Part shown: one piece after another, positions 1-11,278 of the stretch | Layout: each line of letters starts with the position of its first letter | Numbering within the stretch: the stretch's first letter is position 1 | Source of the DNA: Portulaca oleracea | Taxonomy: Eukaryota; Streptophyta; Magnoliopsida; Caryophyllales; Portulacaceae | Direction: 5' to 3' | Length of the DNA stretch: 64,000 nt | NCBI GenBank assembly: GCA_029582165.1 | Contig: CM055883.1 | Span: forward strand, 20,825,001 to 20,889,000 | Translations under genes and position numbers: made by a program | The notes under the pieces: generated by a model | Told to the model about the DNA's origin: nothing | The model's database searches: none | The model's input: the letters and a program-made list of their open reading frames with translations, nothing else

Positions 1-41
1 TCAATGTAGTTTACAAAGAGTGAGGGCAGGATCCCTCAAAA

Positions 42-687
42 TCACATACTGAGCACTGTGTCTACAAGACTTCTATATTTTTTCCTAGAATTTGCCGCCA
101 GAAGGACCTTTTTCATTACATCATTTTTCACCAAATTTACTATCACCTGAGGAGTATCTTTTTGGGTTTTGTGGACTCGGTAGTTTCTTTCTATCCAGAT
201 GTGGTAGACATATGCTGTGAGGAGAGCGCAATTCAGTTGACTTACTGTACTGGTTTTTCGGAGTTCGCTTAGACGGTGTTTCCATTCTTGGGTGGTTGAC
301 AGATTGCCAAGATCCCAATGTATCATAGCCCGCCTCACCTCTTTTCCAAAATCGCACCCAAGAAAAAAGGTGGTCGATAGTTTCAGTCTCCAAATCACAG
401 TAGGGACAAAGTGGGTTACCACTAGTTTGCCAACGCATTGTTCTCGCTCTTACATGTAATTTTCCATGCAACAGGACCCAAGTGATGAAGGAATGGCGCG
501 GGATTGAAAGTGGATTCCAAATGATTGAGGCCCAACCTTCCTCATTCATAATCCCAAGGCTCCATATGTATCCCTCAGTCGCATTGTAGTCCCCATTAGC
601 AATAGCCTCTATGCCTTTCCAGCGCCATCGGTGCCCAGGATCACAACCCCATTTGAAGTATTCTTTAACAAGGCAAAGATGCTTCAA
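42..687 (-). pseudogene. LINE C-terminal region with zf-RVT-like cysteine motif
   Basis: Continues the RT frame after TAG codons at 796-798 and 724-726. Residues after a WNPLSIPRHSF-type segment (with KLHVRARTMRW) lead into CPYC and DHLF, the Cys/His pattern of the zf-RVT domain. Around 360 the frame shifts and the tail goes on in a second minus-strand frame (422 to 42) with W-x-R and IWIERNYR, typical of the final helices of plant LINE ORF2. A stop at 42-44 ends it. Confidence 0.85.
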
Positions 688-795
688 ATAGGTGCAGACA
701 TTATAAAGGGGTTGATAGTCCCACTAGGATGACCCTCGAATGTATTTAGCATGAATCCATTTGACCCATAAGTTATCCTCTTTTCTCTGAATCGC

Positions 796-2235
796 CTAAA
801 ACAGCCGGGCTATGTTGGCATTGTTCCAGGAAGTAAGGTCTCGGAGACCTAAACCTCCCGATTGCTTAGGTTTGCAAACAATCCCCCATGCCACCATAGG
901 GGCATTTCTATATTGGGAGGTAGAGCCCCATAAAAAATTACGACAAAAACGAGTTATTTCCTCAATGGCATGCTTAGGAATGACGATAGTTCTTCCCCAT
1001 AAACTATATATCCCCATCAGAACAGAGTTAATTAGTGTGACTCTGCCAGCATAAGAGATGTGTCTTCTTTCCCATATTTTGATTCGCGAAAGAATCTTCT
1101 CCGCAAGGATATTGGCATCATTTTTTGTGAGGTTACTGGAGGAGATAGGGATTCCTAGGTATTTGAAGGGAAGCGTACCTTCTCGGAATCCTGTTTCTTC
1201 AATAAGAGCAGTTGCAACATCATTGGGGACGCCCCCTATGACAACTTCAGATTTCCCTTTATTAGCTGTAAGACCAATGGCTGCTGAGAAGTGGTCAAAA
1301 GCCTTCTTAAGGGTTCGAATAGAGACTCTGTAAGCCGAGGAGAACAATATTAGGTCATCCGCAAAAACAAGATGAGTGAGTTGTAGACGTCTGCAGTTTG
1401 GATGGTATTTGAAACCCTTTTGCTTGCTGACATAGTACTGAATAGATCTTGAAAGGTATTCCATTGTCAGAACAAAAAGGAGTGGTGACATCGGGTCACC
1501 TTGTCTTAGTCCTCTTTTCCCGTTGAAGGTGGGAGAGGAGATGCCATTCGAACAAATGGAGAAAGTGGGGGATGTGACACAAGCCATTACGCAATTAACG
1601 AGCCATCCTGGGAATCAGTATGCGTGAAGTGCTTCTTCAATGAAACTCCAATGTACCGAGTCAAAGGCTTTTTGAAGATCGATTTTCATCAAGCATCTAG
1701 GAGCTATGGTCGATCGATTGTAGGCCCTTACTATCTCTTGGCAAAGTAGCATATTGTGAAGGAGCTGTCGTCTGGGTACAAAAGCCCCTTGGCTTGGGTT
1801 GATTAGGTCAGGGAGGACCTCTCGTATCCTTGAAGCGATGATCTTGGTGATTCCCTTATAAATGGTGTTACAACAGGATATTTGCCGGAACTTAGTGACT
1901 TTGCTGGGGTTTGGCACTTTTGGGATAAGTACCAAATTAGTTGCATTTATTTGTCGTAGGAGCTTCCCTGTGAGGAAAAATTCTTGAGCTGCAGCAGAGA
2001 CAAGCGCTCCTATGTGGTTCCAGCTACTTTTGTAAAATCCACTGGTATACCCATCTGGGCCGGGCGTTTTGTCGTTGGGAATGGAGAAGATGGCATCCTT
2101 GATATCCTTATCCGAGATTGGCCTACTGAGCCTGAGTTGTTGCATACCTCTAAGCCTTGGGCCCATAGTGATTATGTCTTCCTGCAATGCCATTTGCTGA
2201 TGGTTTGTGTTGCCAAGCAGGCTTCTACAGAACAA
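796..2235 (-). pseudogene. LINE reverse transcriptase
   Basis: The first half contains the KTPGPDG fingers motif, an LIPK-type motif, and MKIDLQKAFDSV (motif A with its catalytic Asp). After one in-frame TGA at 1,615-1,617 the same frame continues with GLRQGDPMSPLLF (motif B), FADD at 1,365-1,354 (catalytic motif C), and the KYLGIPI and WGxTSQ-type segments of the thumb and connection. Catalytic residues are intact, so decay is by a few stops rather than loss of the active site. This is a plant L1 reverse transcriptase. Confidence 0.93.
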
Positions 2236-2317
2236 ACTGAGTTGATCGTTGACCGCCTGTAGTCCTGTGAATTTAGTTCCATCGATGGTTTCAATTTCAC
2301 GAACGTACCGGAGCGCT

Positions 2318-2878
2318 TCATCTCATCTTGGCAAAGAATAATTTTGAGCAGCTGTCTCCCATATCATCCCAAGCCAATTTACTTTGCTGTCGCTTCAGAA
2401 GCAGAGACGAATGTAATATGTCATAGTAGATGCGTCTTTGTTGTTTCTCTTCTTGTAGAGGCGTTGTGTCTGTCGGAGTTTGGTTGAGCATCTCCTGGAG
2501 ATTGATTAACTTATCTCTTGCTGCAACTTCTTGTGTGTAAATATCAGAGAATCGATCTCTATGTAAAGCTTGCAGCTTCAGGCGTAGCTTATGGAGGTAT
2601 TGTTGAAATTGAAACATTTTGTGACCCTCCGGGATGTCCATTAGCGTGTCCTTTATCAGATTGTTGAACCGCTCGTCTTTAGTCCACATGTTGCAGAACT
2701 TAAAGGGTTGTTTCTGTTTCTTCATCTCCATGAAGTTGATAGTGATGACTGAATGGTCTGACAGTCCACATGTCTTGAAGTTTTTTGTGAGAAGATTTTG
2801 CGAGAAGATCGAAAAGCATAGCAAATCATAACCATTGGTTACAAGATCAAGGGTGGGTATTAATTTTTCTTTTTTCAT
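2318..2878 (-). pseudogene. LINE endonuclease C-terminal end plus linker
   Basis: An open frame of about 186 residues. Near residues 38-42 it has GLSDH, matching the conserved C-terminal SDH motif of L1 endonucleases, preceded by a degenerate strand and followed by the charged, helix-rich linker that normally leads to the reverse transcriptase. The N-terminal catalytic part is missing through 5' truncation. The frame is offset from the following RT frame, so a frameshift lies between 2,318 and 2,235. An AT-rich homopolymer run lies just beyond the truncation point at 2,865-2,890. Confidence 0.8.
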
Positions 2879-2880
2879 TT

Positions 2881-3049
2881 TTTTTTGTTAGGAAAATGTG
2901 AATAATAAATGCTGGAACATTTTTTTTTTGTTGGCTGGGAAAAAGAGAGCAATTAATGTAGTGTGATTTCCAATGATATGCTAATTAATTCGCAGCTATA
3001 AATAACTCAGAATGAAGATCAAACTATACCTAGAATGAACATCAACTTT
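2881..3049. other. AT-rich spacer, no gene seen
   Basis: AT-rich sequence between the truncated LINE and the fold-back repeat. It holds the first copies of a phrase (AATGAACATCAAC) that recurs in the fold-back and, in modified form, in the minisatellite at 5.2-6.2 kb. Confidence 0.5.
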
Positions 3050-3178
3050 ACCATAAATGAACACCACATATACCCAGAATGAACATCAACTTTAACAGAA
3101 ACGAATGTCACTATACTATATGTTCGTTTATTGTTTAGTTGATGTTCATTTTGGGTATATGTGGTGTTCATTTATGGT
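3050..3178. repeat. Fold-back inverted repeat, 42-bp arms
   Basis: The arm at 3,050-3,091 is the reverse complement of 3,137-3,178 with one mismatch in 42 positions, separated by a 45-nt loop. Weaker inverted similarity extends outwards, and a direct phrase (ATGCTAATTGATTT) recurs at 3,206-3,300. This could be a fold-back miniature element; no convincing target duplication was found. Confidence 0.8.
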
Positions 3179-3329
3179 ATAGTTAACGTTCATTTATGGT
3201 AAAATTATGCTAATTGATTTCCAATGATCAACTCATTTATGGTAAAATTATGCTAATTAATTTGCTGATAGTTAACGTTCATTTATGCTAATTGATTTTC
3301 AATGACACTTTACAATGATTTTTAATAAA

Positions 3330-4760
3330 TTTACAGCGTTTCTCCCAATTTTTTTTTTCATTTTTTACTATTTTTTACAATTTTTTCACTTTCATTATTT
3401 TTAAAAAATCATAATGATTATTCGAAGTCTCAAAAAAATAATTTAAAAAATGTTTTAGAAACTACAATTCATTAACTTTCTAGGGGTAGGAACGAAAAAA
3501 ACAAAAACAATACAGTGTAGGAATGAAAAAAATAAGAAGAATGTGGAGAAGGATTTGGTACCACTACAATCCATTTTTTTTTTGGACCACAAGAATACAA
3601 AGTGAAAGAACGGTTCACCATTGTCCAATTGGTGAAAATAGGGATTATTAGAATCCAATTATCCTATATATATTTATGGGATGTGATAATATGAGCATTG
3701 TGGTTATGTGACCACTAGAGATATGGACCCTTGGATCTTCAATCAATGGATGGGGAAGAAGGAAGAGTTTAACTTCTTTTTTTCCAACCTTTTATGGAAG
3801 GATTCACGTGATTGCATTAAATGGAGGAGCAAAACAACAAGATAAAAAGTAGCAACTACTCCCAATAACAACGCATGATCAGCATTCCCAAAACTCAAAA
3901 TTGAAGTTCCATCTTCCCTACCACCAAAGTGAATGTTTGTCTCCCTCTCTTTCACCCATAGACGATGGCCAACTGAAGAAAGAACAAACGGGACGAATTT
4001 GACGGTGAGTTCGACGGCGAAATCTGGGAAGTTATGAGGTATGAGACTTTTCGGTGCTGAATTAGGTCCAATTTATGTGATTTTCCATTTTGATTTTGGG
4101 TCAAGGATTAGGCAACGAATTAGGGCTTTTTTTTTACAAACGAATTGTTGTTGTAGTTGACGCATTTAAAGGTTGGGTTTTGGGGTGTGGGTTTCCCATT
4201 ATGAAAGTGGTGTGTTATATAGGTATTGTCCACAGTGGCATTAGTTGATGTCCACTTATCAAAAGTTTGAAGTCCACAGTTAAATAACTATGAAGTGATT
4301 TGAATGTACGAATTTGTTGTTTAGCTGATATTTCAAAATGTTTGGTTTTGGGGGTGGGTTTCCTAATATGAAACAAGGATATTATATGATTATCGTCCAA
4401 TCCATAGTTATTTCGAATCCATATTGTTGTACACTATTTTTTTTATACTTGTGTTTTAGGGTTTCATTGAAAAATGTTGTCTTGCTGACACAGAGATAGA
4501 ATTCGAATACAATGGAGAAGCAAGGAGGTGCGAGGAATGGAAGTGATGAGAAATCAAGCAGCAGCTGAAGATTTTTGGAGTTTGAATATATGAATTAAAA
4601 GTTTTGTTTACGTTGTGTGAGTTGAGGGTTGCTGCCATTCATATATGTATATATGTACATTTACAATGTGAGTAATAAAAGTCCACAGTTAAATGTGTTT
4701 TATCACATACATATATCATTGATGTCATTGTTGTTCACAATATAAATGATGAAAGTGCAC
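3330..4760. other. AT-rich intergenic sequence, no gene supported
   Basis: Short open frames here (3,455-3,658, 3,743-3,955, 4,215-4,400 and 4,456-4,638, all minus) have no recognisable domain and poor composition. The phrase GTCCACAGTTAAA recurs near 4,273, 4,680 and 4,757, suggesting the area belongs to the same repeat-rich unit as 4.8-6.2 kb. A sequence at 3,960-4,040 resembles a small transcribed leader with a donor-like GTATGAG, but nothing confirms a gene. Confidence 0.4.
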
Positions 4761-4850
4761 AGTTAAACAGCCATGGCCCTCCAGGTTACTGTGGACATCA
4801 AGACTTCCGTAAAGGATATCACGCATGTGGACTGAAGATATTATGTATTG

Positions 4851-5245
4851 TTATTCATTTATGAAGAGTGAGGGCATCCATCATTTTAAATTTGGACATT
4901 AAGTATTACCAAACAGGACATCATGCATGTGGACTGTGGACAAGGGCATCCATCATGTAATTTTATTCATTTGTAAATAGTGATGAGCATCTAGTTTGAA
5001 TTGTGGACATCAAGTATTACTAAAAAGGACAATGCGTGTATGGACTTGGACAAAAGGTTTTTCATATGCATGATACACAATCATGTGGGGATTTAATTGG
5101 TGTGTACTTGATATATTTTTATTCGTTTAATTGGCAAGTGGGCACTCATCTCATGTGCGCCCACTTGATATATTTTTATTCATTTGTCAAGAGTGAGGGC
5201 ATCCATTATTTTAGATTGTGGACATTAAAAAATAACAGTAGTGAA
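4851..5245. repeat. Diverged tandem module of roughly 110-210-bp spacing
   Basis: Three copies of a module start at about 4,851, 4,963 and 5,173. Each opens with TTATTCATTTGT-like sequence, then AGAGTGAGGGCATCCAT, then TTGTGGACATTAAG, and two copies continue to a GGACATCATGCATGTGGAC-like phrase. Spacing is uneven, so copies were interrupted or partly deleted. Confidence 0.6.
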
Positions 5246-6180
5246 CATCAAGTTCTATCAATATGGACATCAAGTATAACAACAGAGGACATCAACATTA
5301 ATATTATTGACTCACAATATACTTATGCACATTAATAATTAGCCTTGAAATTACATGAAATGGACATCGAACTTCAAGTATAAATTGCAAGAACATTAGG
5401 TTCATAGATCATTACAGTGTATTGTGACGTCATACAAACTAGACATCCAAGAACAACAGTAGCGGACATCAAGCATTAGCAACATGGACATCAAGTACAA
5501 TAGTAGGGGACATTAAGTATTACAATAGGGGACATGAAGAATAACATTATTTGCACACAATACACACAAGCACAACAACATGGGACATCAAGAATAACAA
5601 CAGTGGACATCAATTATTATTAATATAAACATCAATTATGACAGCAAGGAATCATTCAATATTAACATTATTGACATACAATACACTCAGGCACAACAGT
5701 AGGGAGCATCAAGAATAACAGCAATGAACATCAAGTATTATCAATATAGCCATCAAGTATAACAGTAAGGGACATCAAGTATTATCATTATGGACAACCA
5801 ATACAATAGGAAGTAGACATCATGCATTATCATTATGGAAACAGATTACACTCAGTAGTCTTTCATAGTGACTCCTAACCTTCCATACACATCGTTATGC
5901 AATAACCTTACTCGCTTTGTTTTATTTTTTGGATATATGATAATATGTTCTACGCTTAAACAATTCCCAATGCTTCATCGGATGCCTTCGTTCTAATATT
6001 TTCATTGTTAACATATTGTTTTATATTTTTTGATGAGTTATGGACATCAAAACAACATGGAGGTGGACATCAAACATAACAGTAGTGGACATCCAATATA
6101 GTTGTTGCAGACATCAACCATTACCAATGTACACGTCAAGTACAACTGAACGGAAGACATAAACACATCAACATTTTTCA
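5215..6180. repeat. Degenerate minisatellite based on GGACATCAAGTATAACA
   Basis: The phrase GGACATCAAG followed by TATTA or TATAACA and a short AGTAG or ACAG spacer repeats dozens of times with a basic period near 22-24 bp. A longer period of roughly 120-150 bp is marked by GACATACAATACACTCAGGCAC-like sequence near 5,565 and 5,680. No frame stays open. Related GAACATCAAC phrases occur in the fold-back at 3.05 kb, so both may derive from one element. Confidence 0.75.
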
Positions 6181-6517
6181 GCAAATACATCTAACAAATA
6201 TGTTTTTGCATACCAAACACATACTATGTTCTGATAGAAAGGAAGAAGAAAAAATACAGGAAAAAACTAAACAACACGCCGAGTATTGTTCATGACATTG
6301 ACATGAAAAACATTAAAAATATCTTAAACTATCGGAATACACAATCTACTACACAATACAGCTTCCTCAACACTTCCAAATGTTTTTCCTACAATGAAGC
6401 ACAAATTGTTGCTCATCCTGTTGTGGAACGAGGTTTCATCTTCAGCTGAATCTGCACCCTCGATCTGAGTAGGGCCACCTCAAATAATGTTCCCATAACA
6501 TGTGAGCAGGCTAGACT
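6181..6517. other. No gene seen
   Basis: AT-rich sequence between the minisatellite and the CACTA terminus; no repeat or coding signal recognised. Confidence 0.4.
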
Positions 6518-7404
6518 CACTACAAAAAAGCATCACTTGTGCCAGGGTAAAATTCGTGGCACAAGTTCGAAACCCCCGTGATAAGACAGTCTTGCCACGG
6601 GTTTTCTTCAAATTAGCCCCATGGCATCGTGGCTAAATGAAAAATCATAGCCACGGGAGGTCCCGTGGCAAGAACTGTCATTTGCCTCGGGAAGACCCGT
6701 GGCAATCACTTTTCTTGCCACGTGTAGTCCCGTGGCAATCACTTTCCTTGCCACTTGAAGTCCCGTGGCAGCTAGGGGTGGGCAACGGGTCGGGTTAGGG
6801 TCGGCCCATTGGTCATGTAGGGCGAGTTAGGTCAAAGTCGACCCTTCATGGTAATGGGTTGGGTCAGGGCTTTTTAGTGAAAATAAGGGTCGACCCATGG
6901 GTCAACCCGTTTGACCCTAAAGTTAAAATTAAGTGTATTTATACAAAAAAAATAACTATGCTAATTATTATTTAATGTGGAGTATTCATAATTTATTTAA
7001 ATAAGGTTAGCATTTAAAATAATAGGAAAAACTATTTATTTTGAGTTATCCTAGGCCGACCCGATTCGCCGACCCGGTCCGGTCGATTCGCCGACTCGGT
7101 CCGGTCGATTCGCCTACCCTTTAAGATTGTGAGATGGGCCGGCTTGTTAAAGACCCGACCCTTCACCGACCCGGCCCTTTCACAACCCTTATTATTTAGA
7201 GCCCGACCCTCTTGACCCTATGGGGCCCCGACCCATTGCCCACCCCTAGTGGCAGCCAATTTTCTTGCCACGTGTATTCCTGTGGCAATCACTTTTCTTG
7301 CCATGTGAAGTCCCGTGGCAACCAATTTTCTTGCCACGTAAATTCGCGTGGCAATAACTTTTTGGGCCATGTTTAGGCTTGTGGCAAGTACATCTGTGGT
7401 AAAA
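6518..7404 (+). mobile_element. CACTA-type terminus with subterminal repeat array
   Basis: The terminus CACTACAAAAAAG at 6,518 is the typical end of an En/Spm (CACTA) transposon. It is followed by an array of short direct and inverted copies of CTTGCCACG and CCCGTGGCAA, the usual subterminal transposase-binding arrangement, up to about 7,404. No matching opposite terminus and no transposase was found downstream, so this is a broken or non-autonomous copy. The array is split by a hAT-like element at 6,773-7,248. Confidence 0.8.
6773..7248. mobile_element. hAT-like miniature element (476 bp) inside the CACTA array
   Basis: Perfect 13-bp terminal inverted repeats TAGGGGTGGGCAA, extending to 21 of 22 matches, bound the element. 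It is flanked by an 8-bp direct repeat GTGGCAGC at 6,765-6,772 and 7,249-7,256, the target size of the hAT superfamily. The interior is rich in GGGTCGGG and CGACCC phrases and AT-rich in the middle, with no ORF. The target lies in a GTGGCA unit of the CACTA array, so it inserted after the array existed. Confidence 0.9.
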
Positions 7405-9115
7405 TGTTACAATTAGCATACATCGTACAATAAATTAGCATAATTAATATCGATATTAATTGATATAACATATATAATATAACTAAGAAATGTAATAATT
7501 GTTTCAGAAAAAAAAAGAAACAATATATATATATATAGTATCAAAAGATATTCCACAATATACCTGAATAGTTTTTTTTTTAAAAAAAAAATTCCACAAT
7601 ATACCAGAATAGTTTTTTTTTTTTTTTTTTAAAGTCACACTAATACCTTACACAAAAATTAATTAGCTAAGTAAGGTTCATAAAATATATTCACACAACT
7701 AGCAATCCAATAACTAATAAGTCTTCCTCAAGTTGAACTGTCTCTAAAAACAAACTTGACTTGAATATTTGGATGGTGTGCAAGATGACGAATTGTTTTC
7801 TTGGAAAAAAGAGAACATGATAGGAAAAATAACAACATTAGCATTATTCAAAAATTTGTTAAACATAAATAGGAAATCACAAGAGTTCTAGTTGAGAATC
7901 CTAAGACTTGTTTAAGAATATTGATCCATATAGAAAATATAAAACAAATTTCAGCAAAACCTCTTATATTAACTAAGCTATAAAATGGTTAACACTAATC
8001 ATCAAGCACCTACAAGTTAAAGAATGTTCATGGCTATATTAAAATGGGTCACACACCCCTATAAATTGAGCAACCCAATGGTTAACACTAGCCATAAATC
8101 AAGTGCAAAGTTAAAGAGCGTTGATAGGCATATTAGAACGGGTCACACCCATATGGAAATATTGAAACAATTTTGGTAGAACCTCCCCTGTGAAATGAGC
8201 TACCCAATGGCTAACACTAACCACAAAACACCTGCAAGTCAAAGAACGTTGATAGCTATTAAAATGGGTCACACACCCATATATTACAATCCCCAATAAA
8301 CACATTTATTTAACTTCTATTTTGATCAATAACTAAACCAAAAACTAATGCATAGTAATGATTGGGTTTCAAACTGTAGTCTTTGTGGGAAATAAGCCAA
8401 AGTGTCATTCTTTCAAAGGACAACATGCAAAGTGTAAACATAACCCACAAGCAGAGAAGGATAGAAATAAGCACACATTTGTAAAACTTACCAACAAATA
8501 TCAACAATTTCTTCAAGTTGAGATTCGAATTAAACCATGAGATATTGATGTAGAAGAACAAGAAATTACCTTATTCAAGTTGGGATTCGAATTAAACCAT
8601 GAGAAATTGATGTACGTTCGTATGAGAAATTGATCAATTTCTTGTTCGATTTAGATTTAGGTAAATTCTGAGATGAACAAGAATTCCGAAGTATTGTTTG
8701 ACGTCGAATTGAACCATGAGTTTTCCTTTAGACCATTTCTACTTCGGAATTTCTGGAGTGAAGACCTTTGAGACGAACAACATGGCAAATCAGAGATGCT
8801 AAAAGCAACTAGGGCTCCAGCAACAATTGTATTTTGCCCCCAATTTGAACGAAGAACTTGAACAAAGAAATCGAACGATGAAGATGACATAGTGCTTCCT
8901 AAACTGAAATTAGGAACCGAATGAAACTAGGGATTTCAATGGAGGGAGTTTTTAATTTTTCTCCAATTTGATGGCGCACTAGCCAATTGATTATGGGGAG
9001 AAAATTCTCAGGTCTCAAAGCAATATAATATTTTGTGAAGGAAATACTACTTTGCATAAATTTTTTGCTTTTTTTGTTACACTAAACTTTAAGTGTAGAC
9101 TATATAATAATAATA

Positions 9116-9147
<32 letters not shown>

Positions 9148-9257
9148 AATAAAATTTTAAAAAATACGTGCATAGACTTAAAAATTATTAATAACAACAA
9201 GATCTAAAACACACTTATTTTGAATATGTATATCTAATCAAATTGGTGTATGACATA
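7405..9257. other. Probable interior of non-autonomous CACTA element, no gene supported
   Basis: Contains a repeated phrase about cells of GTTAAAGAACGTTGATAG and AATGGGTCACACACCC at 7,990-8,300 (three diverged copies of ~120 bp). A minus-strand frame at 8,657-8,890 begins after a 5'-UTR-like stretch but has no recognisable domain. An ATT microsatellite sits at about 9,105-9,146. Confidence 0.4.
9105..9146. repeat. ATT/AAT microsatellite
   Basis: A run of AAT units followed by about ten ATT units. It is a simple trinucleotide repeat and potentially polymorphic. Confidence 0.9.
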
Positions 9258-9265
9258 GTCCTTGG

Positions 9266-9755
9266 TAGGACATTAGAAAAACACTCGCCCTGAAATGCCC
9301 GATTCAAAAACTCGTTATCCGGTCAAAACTTTCGGGTACTCGAACAAAAAAAGGTGATTTAATCGGGTCGGGTACGCGAACCGAAAAATTGGGTAATCAG
9401 TTTGGATACAGGTCACCTTTGTCAAAATATGGTACCCGAATTACCCGAAATTAAAATAATAATAAAAAATAGTAAAAGTGAGATTAATGGCTTTAACTAT
9501 GAAAGTTAATTACCCGAATTACCCAAAATTAAAATGTATTTAGTATAGTGTGACTAACTTTCTTTCAAATAATAATAAAATAAGTGGCTTTAATTATAAA
9601 TTTACAAATTAGAAATAATCGGGTCTTTTAGTTAACTAGTATCCGATCCGAAATTTTCGGTTACGGCTACGGTTCGAGAGTATGGCCGACGCTAAGTTTC
9701 GGGTACCCGAAAAATTATCCAATCGGTTTGTGTACTCGATCTGTGAACACCCCTA
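9266..9755. mobile_element. hAT-like miniature element (490 bp)
   Basis: The right end reads GTGAACACCCCTA, a typical hAT-type terminus in inverse orientation; the left end is TAGGACATT, so the inverted repeat has decayed. An exact 8-bp direct repeat GTCCTTGG at 9,258-9,265 and 9,756-9,763 marks the insertion. The interior is rich in CGGGTACCCGAA and ACCCGAATTACCCGAA phrases, with no ORF. Confidence 0.8.
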
Positions 9756-9763
9756 GTCCTTGG

Positions 9764-10512
9764 AGCGTGTGTTCGTGTTAGTGTCCATGTGCATGTGTGT
9801 ATTTTGGGTTGGACAATTTAGTTAATCTCTAAAGAAGACATGACATACAAGTTATTTAAATGGAGTATGGAACAGTCTATGTTGGGTTTGAGGATATTTC
9901 GAGTCAAATAAATTTGGGTCTGACACAGGCTTATGTTAGTTTCCTTTTGGCTTGTGTGTGGCTTGATTTAGCTATAAAGTGGTAAGTCGTGTCTGAATTA
10001 ATGTAGTTAGCGCCTACAAATGGTCAGCTGGATGGGTCGACAGTCACATATGATGGTCAACGAAGCCTGGAATTGAGGCCTTCTCCTTTGTTGTCAGGAA
10101 CTCTTGGCAATAAACTATTTTAGGTAGGGCAGGAAATAATTCGGGTTCGGGTAAATTCGAGTTGGTTAATTAAGTTAATGTAAAGTTTGGACGATAAACA
10201 GATATTTGGACCTGATTTTGTTTGACCGTGTCAGGTAACTCTTATAGCGCATCCTAAGATAGGACTACAATAGCGGAATTGTCGCCCAAAATAAAATATT
10301 GGACAAAAATAAAATCTTTTGTCGTCTTAGATAGAAACATGGGAGACAATGGACAAAATTGTATGTATATGCCCAACATATTGTGACGACTTTTCGTGGT
10401 AACTTTTAGGTATGGTAAGGGGAAATTTTTATTTTTCGCCATTGAAATACCTAATTGTCGCCCTAAATTGATTTTTTGTAGTCTAACTGAAATTGAAAGT
10501 ATATTTTAATGT
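9764..10512. other. No gene seen
   Basis: Intergenic sequence. The minus-strand frame 10,254-10,442 has no recognisable domain. A GTTCGGGTAAATTCGAGTTGG stretch near 10,143 resembles hAT-like element interiors but no ends were found. Confidence 0.4.
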
Positions 10513-10520
10513 ATTTTGAC

Positions 10521-10808
10521 TAGAGTTGGCAAAATTTTGTCCGACCCGAATTACTCGAATTGTCCGACCCGAAAAAATCGGGTCTGGACATAGAATTTTT
10601 GTCCGAATTTTGATATTGACCGAATATTCGGACATAAAGTTTCTTTTTTTTCTATTGTCCAAACCCGATTTTAGCTTCGTCCGAATTGTCCGACCCGGTT
10701 CGAATCGAAATAAAACCGAGTCCGGACATGAATATCTCGTCCGAATTTTGGCATTGTCCGAATTTGTCCAACCCAAATTTACCCGGACCCGATTTTTTGC
10801 CAGTGCTA
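10521..10808. mobile_element. hAT-like miniature element (288 bp)
   Basis: Ends TAGAGTTGGCAAAA and, inverted, TAGCACTGGCAAAA match at 11 of 14 positions. Flanks ATTTTGAC (10,513-10,520) and ATCTTGAC (10,809-10,816) are a 7/8 target duplication. The interior consists of GTCCGACCCG-type phrases on both strands; apparent frames on both strands are by-products of this simple composition. Confidence 0.75.
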
Positions 10809-11044
10809 ATCTTGACTTTTGATAGTATTAAAAAAAATAGACGACGACTCCTTGATATGTTGCATTTGTCATTTGTTTTTGGTTGCAACATTACCGAGTC
10901 CATTACCTTTTAAAATTTCATAATTCCTACTCTTCTATCTTTTATATTTTTTTTTGTAATATTGACCTCCTGAAAAGAATTATATCATCTACAATAATTT
11001 TATAGCCTAATTAAATTAAAATTTCATAATATTCATATCATATA

Positions 11045-11276
11045 CTACCTCTGTTCTTTTTTATCTGCCATTTATGGTTTTCAGTACCAATTTTTAATCA
11101 ATAATTTCTAATATAAAACTTTTATAAAATATAATATATACTTTTTGAATAATATTTTTTATCACGAATCTAATGATACCAACTTTGTATGATGAATCAT
11201 TATACAAATTAAGATATTAATGGTCAAAGTTTTTAACATAATTTCCTAGGCGACAGATAAAAACAAACGGAGGGAG
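11045..11276. mobile_element. Stowaway-like (Tc1/mariner) miniature element (232 bp)
   Basis: The left end CTACCTCTGTTC and the right end, inverted, CTCCCTCCGTTTG match the Stowaway consensus CTCCCTCCGTTC. A TA dinucleotide flanks each side (11,043-11,044 and 11,277-11,278), as expected for mariner-type insertion. The interior is AT-rich and non-coding. Confidence 0.85.
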
Positions 11277-11278
11277 TA

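Larger units (their letters stand above)
1..2880 (-). mobile_element. L1-type non-LTR retrotransposon (LINE), 5'-truncated, decayed
   Basis: Read on the minus strand, the block gives in order the end of an apurinic endonuclease, a linker, a reverse transcriptase, and a zf-RVT-like C-terminal region, the usual order of plant L1 ORF2. The 5' end is lost inside the endonuclease near 2,880; no ORF1 is seen. The 3' tail runs off the window at position 1, so poly(A) and target duplication cannot be checked. From 2,235 to about 360 one reading frame is kept, broken by TGA at 1,615-1,617 and TAG at 796-798 and 724-726; frameshifts separate the endonuclease part and the last ~120 codons. The copy cannot be active. 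Confidence 0.92.

Noticed and set aside
8657..8890. Minus-strand 77-codon frame starting with a Ser-rich stretch after a 5'-UTR-like sequence
   Set aside because: No recognisable domain, no continuation, and it lies in probable CACTA interior; insufficient for a gene call.
10483..10913. Four frames of 75-98 codons on both strands
   Set aside because: They lie within or over a 288-bp hAT-like miniature element and mirror one another.
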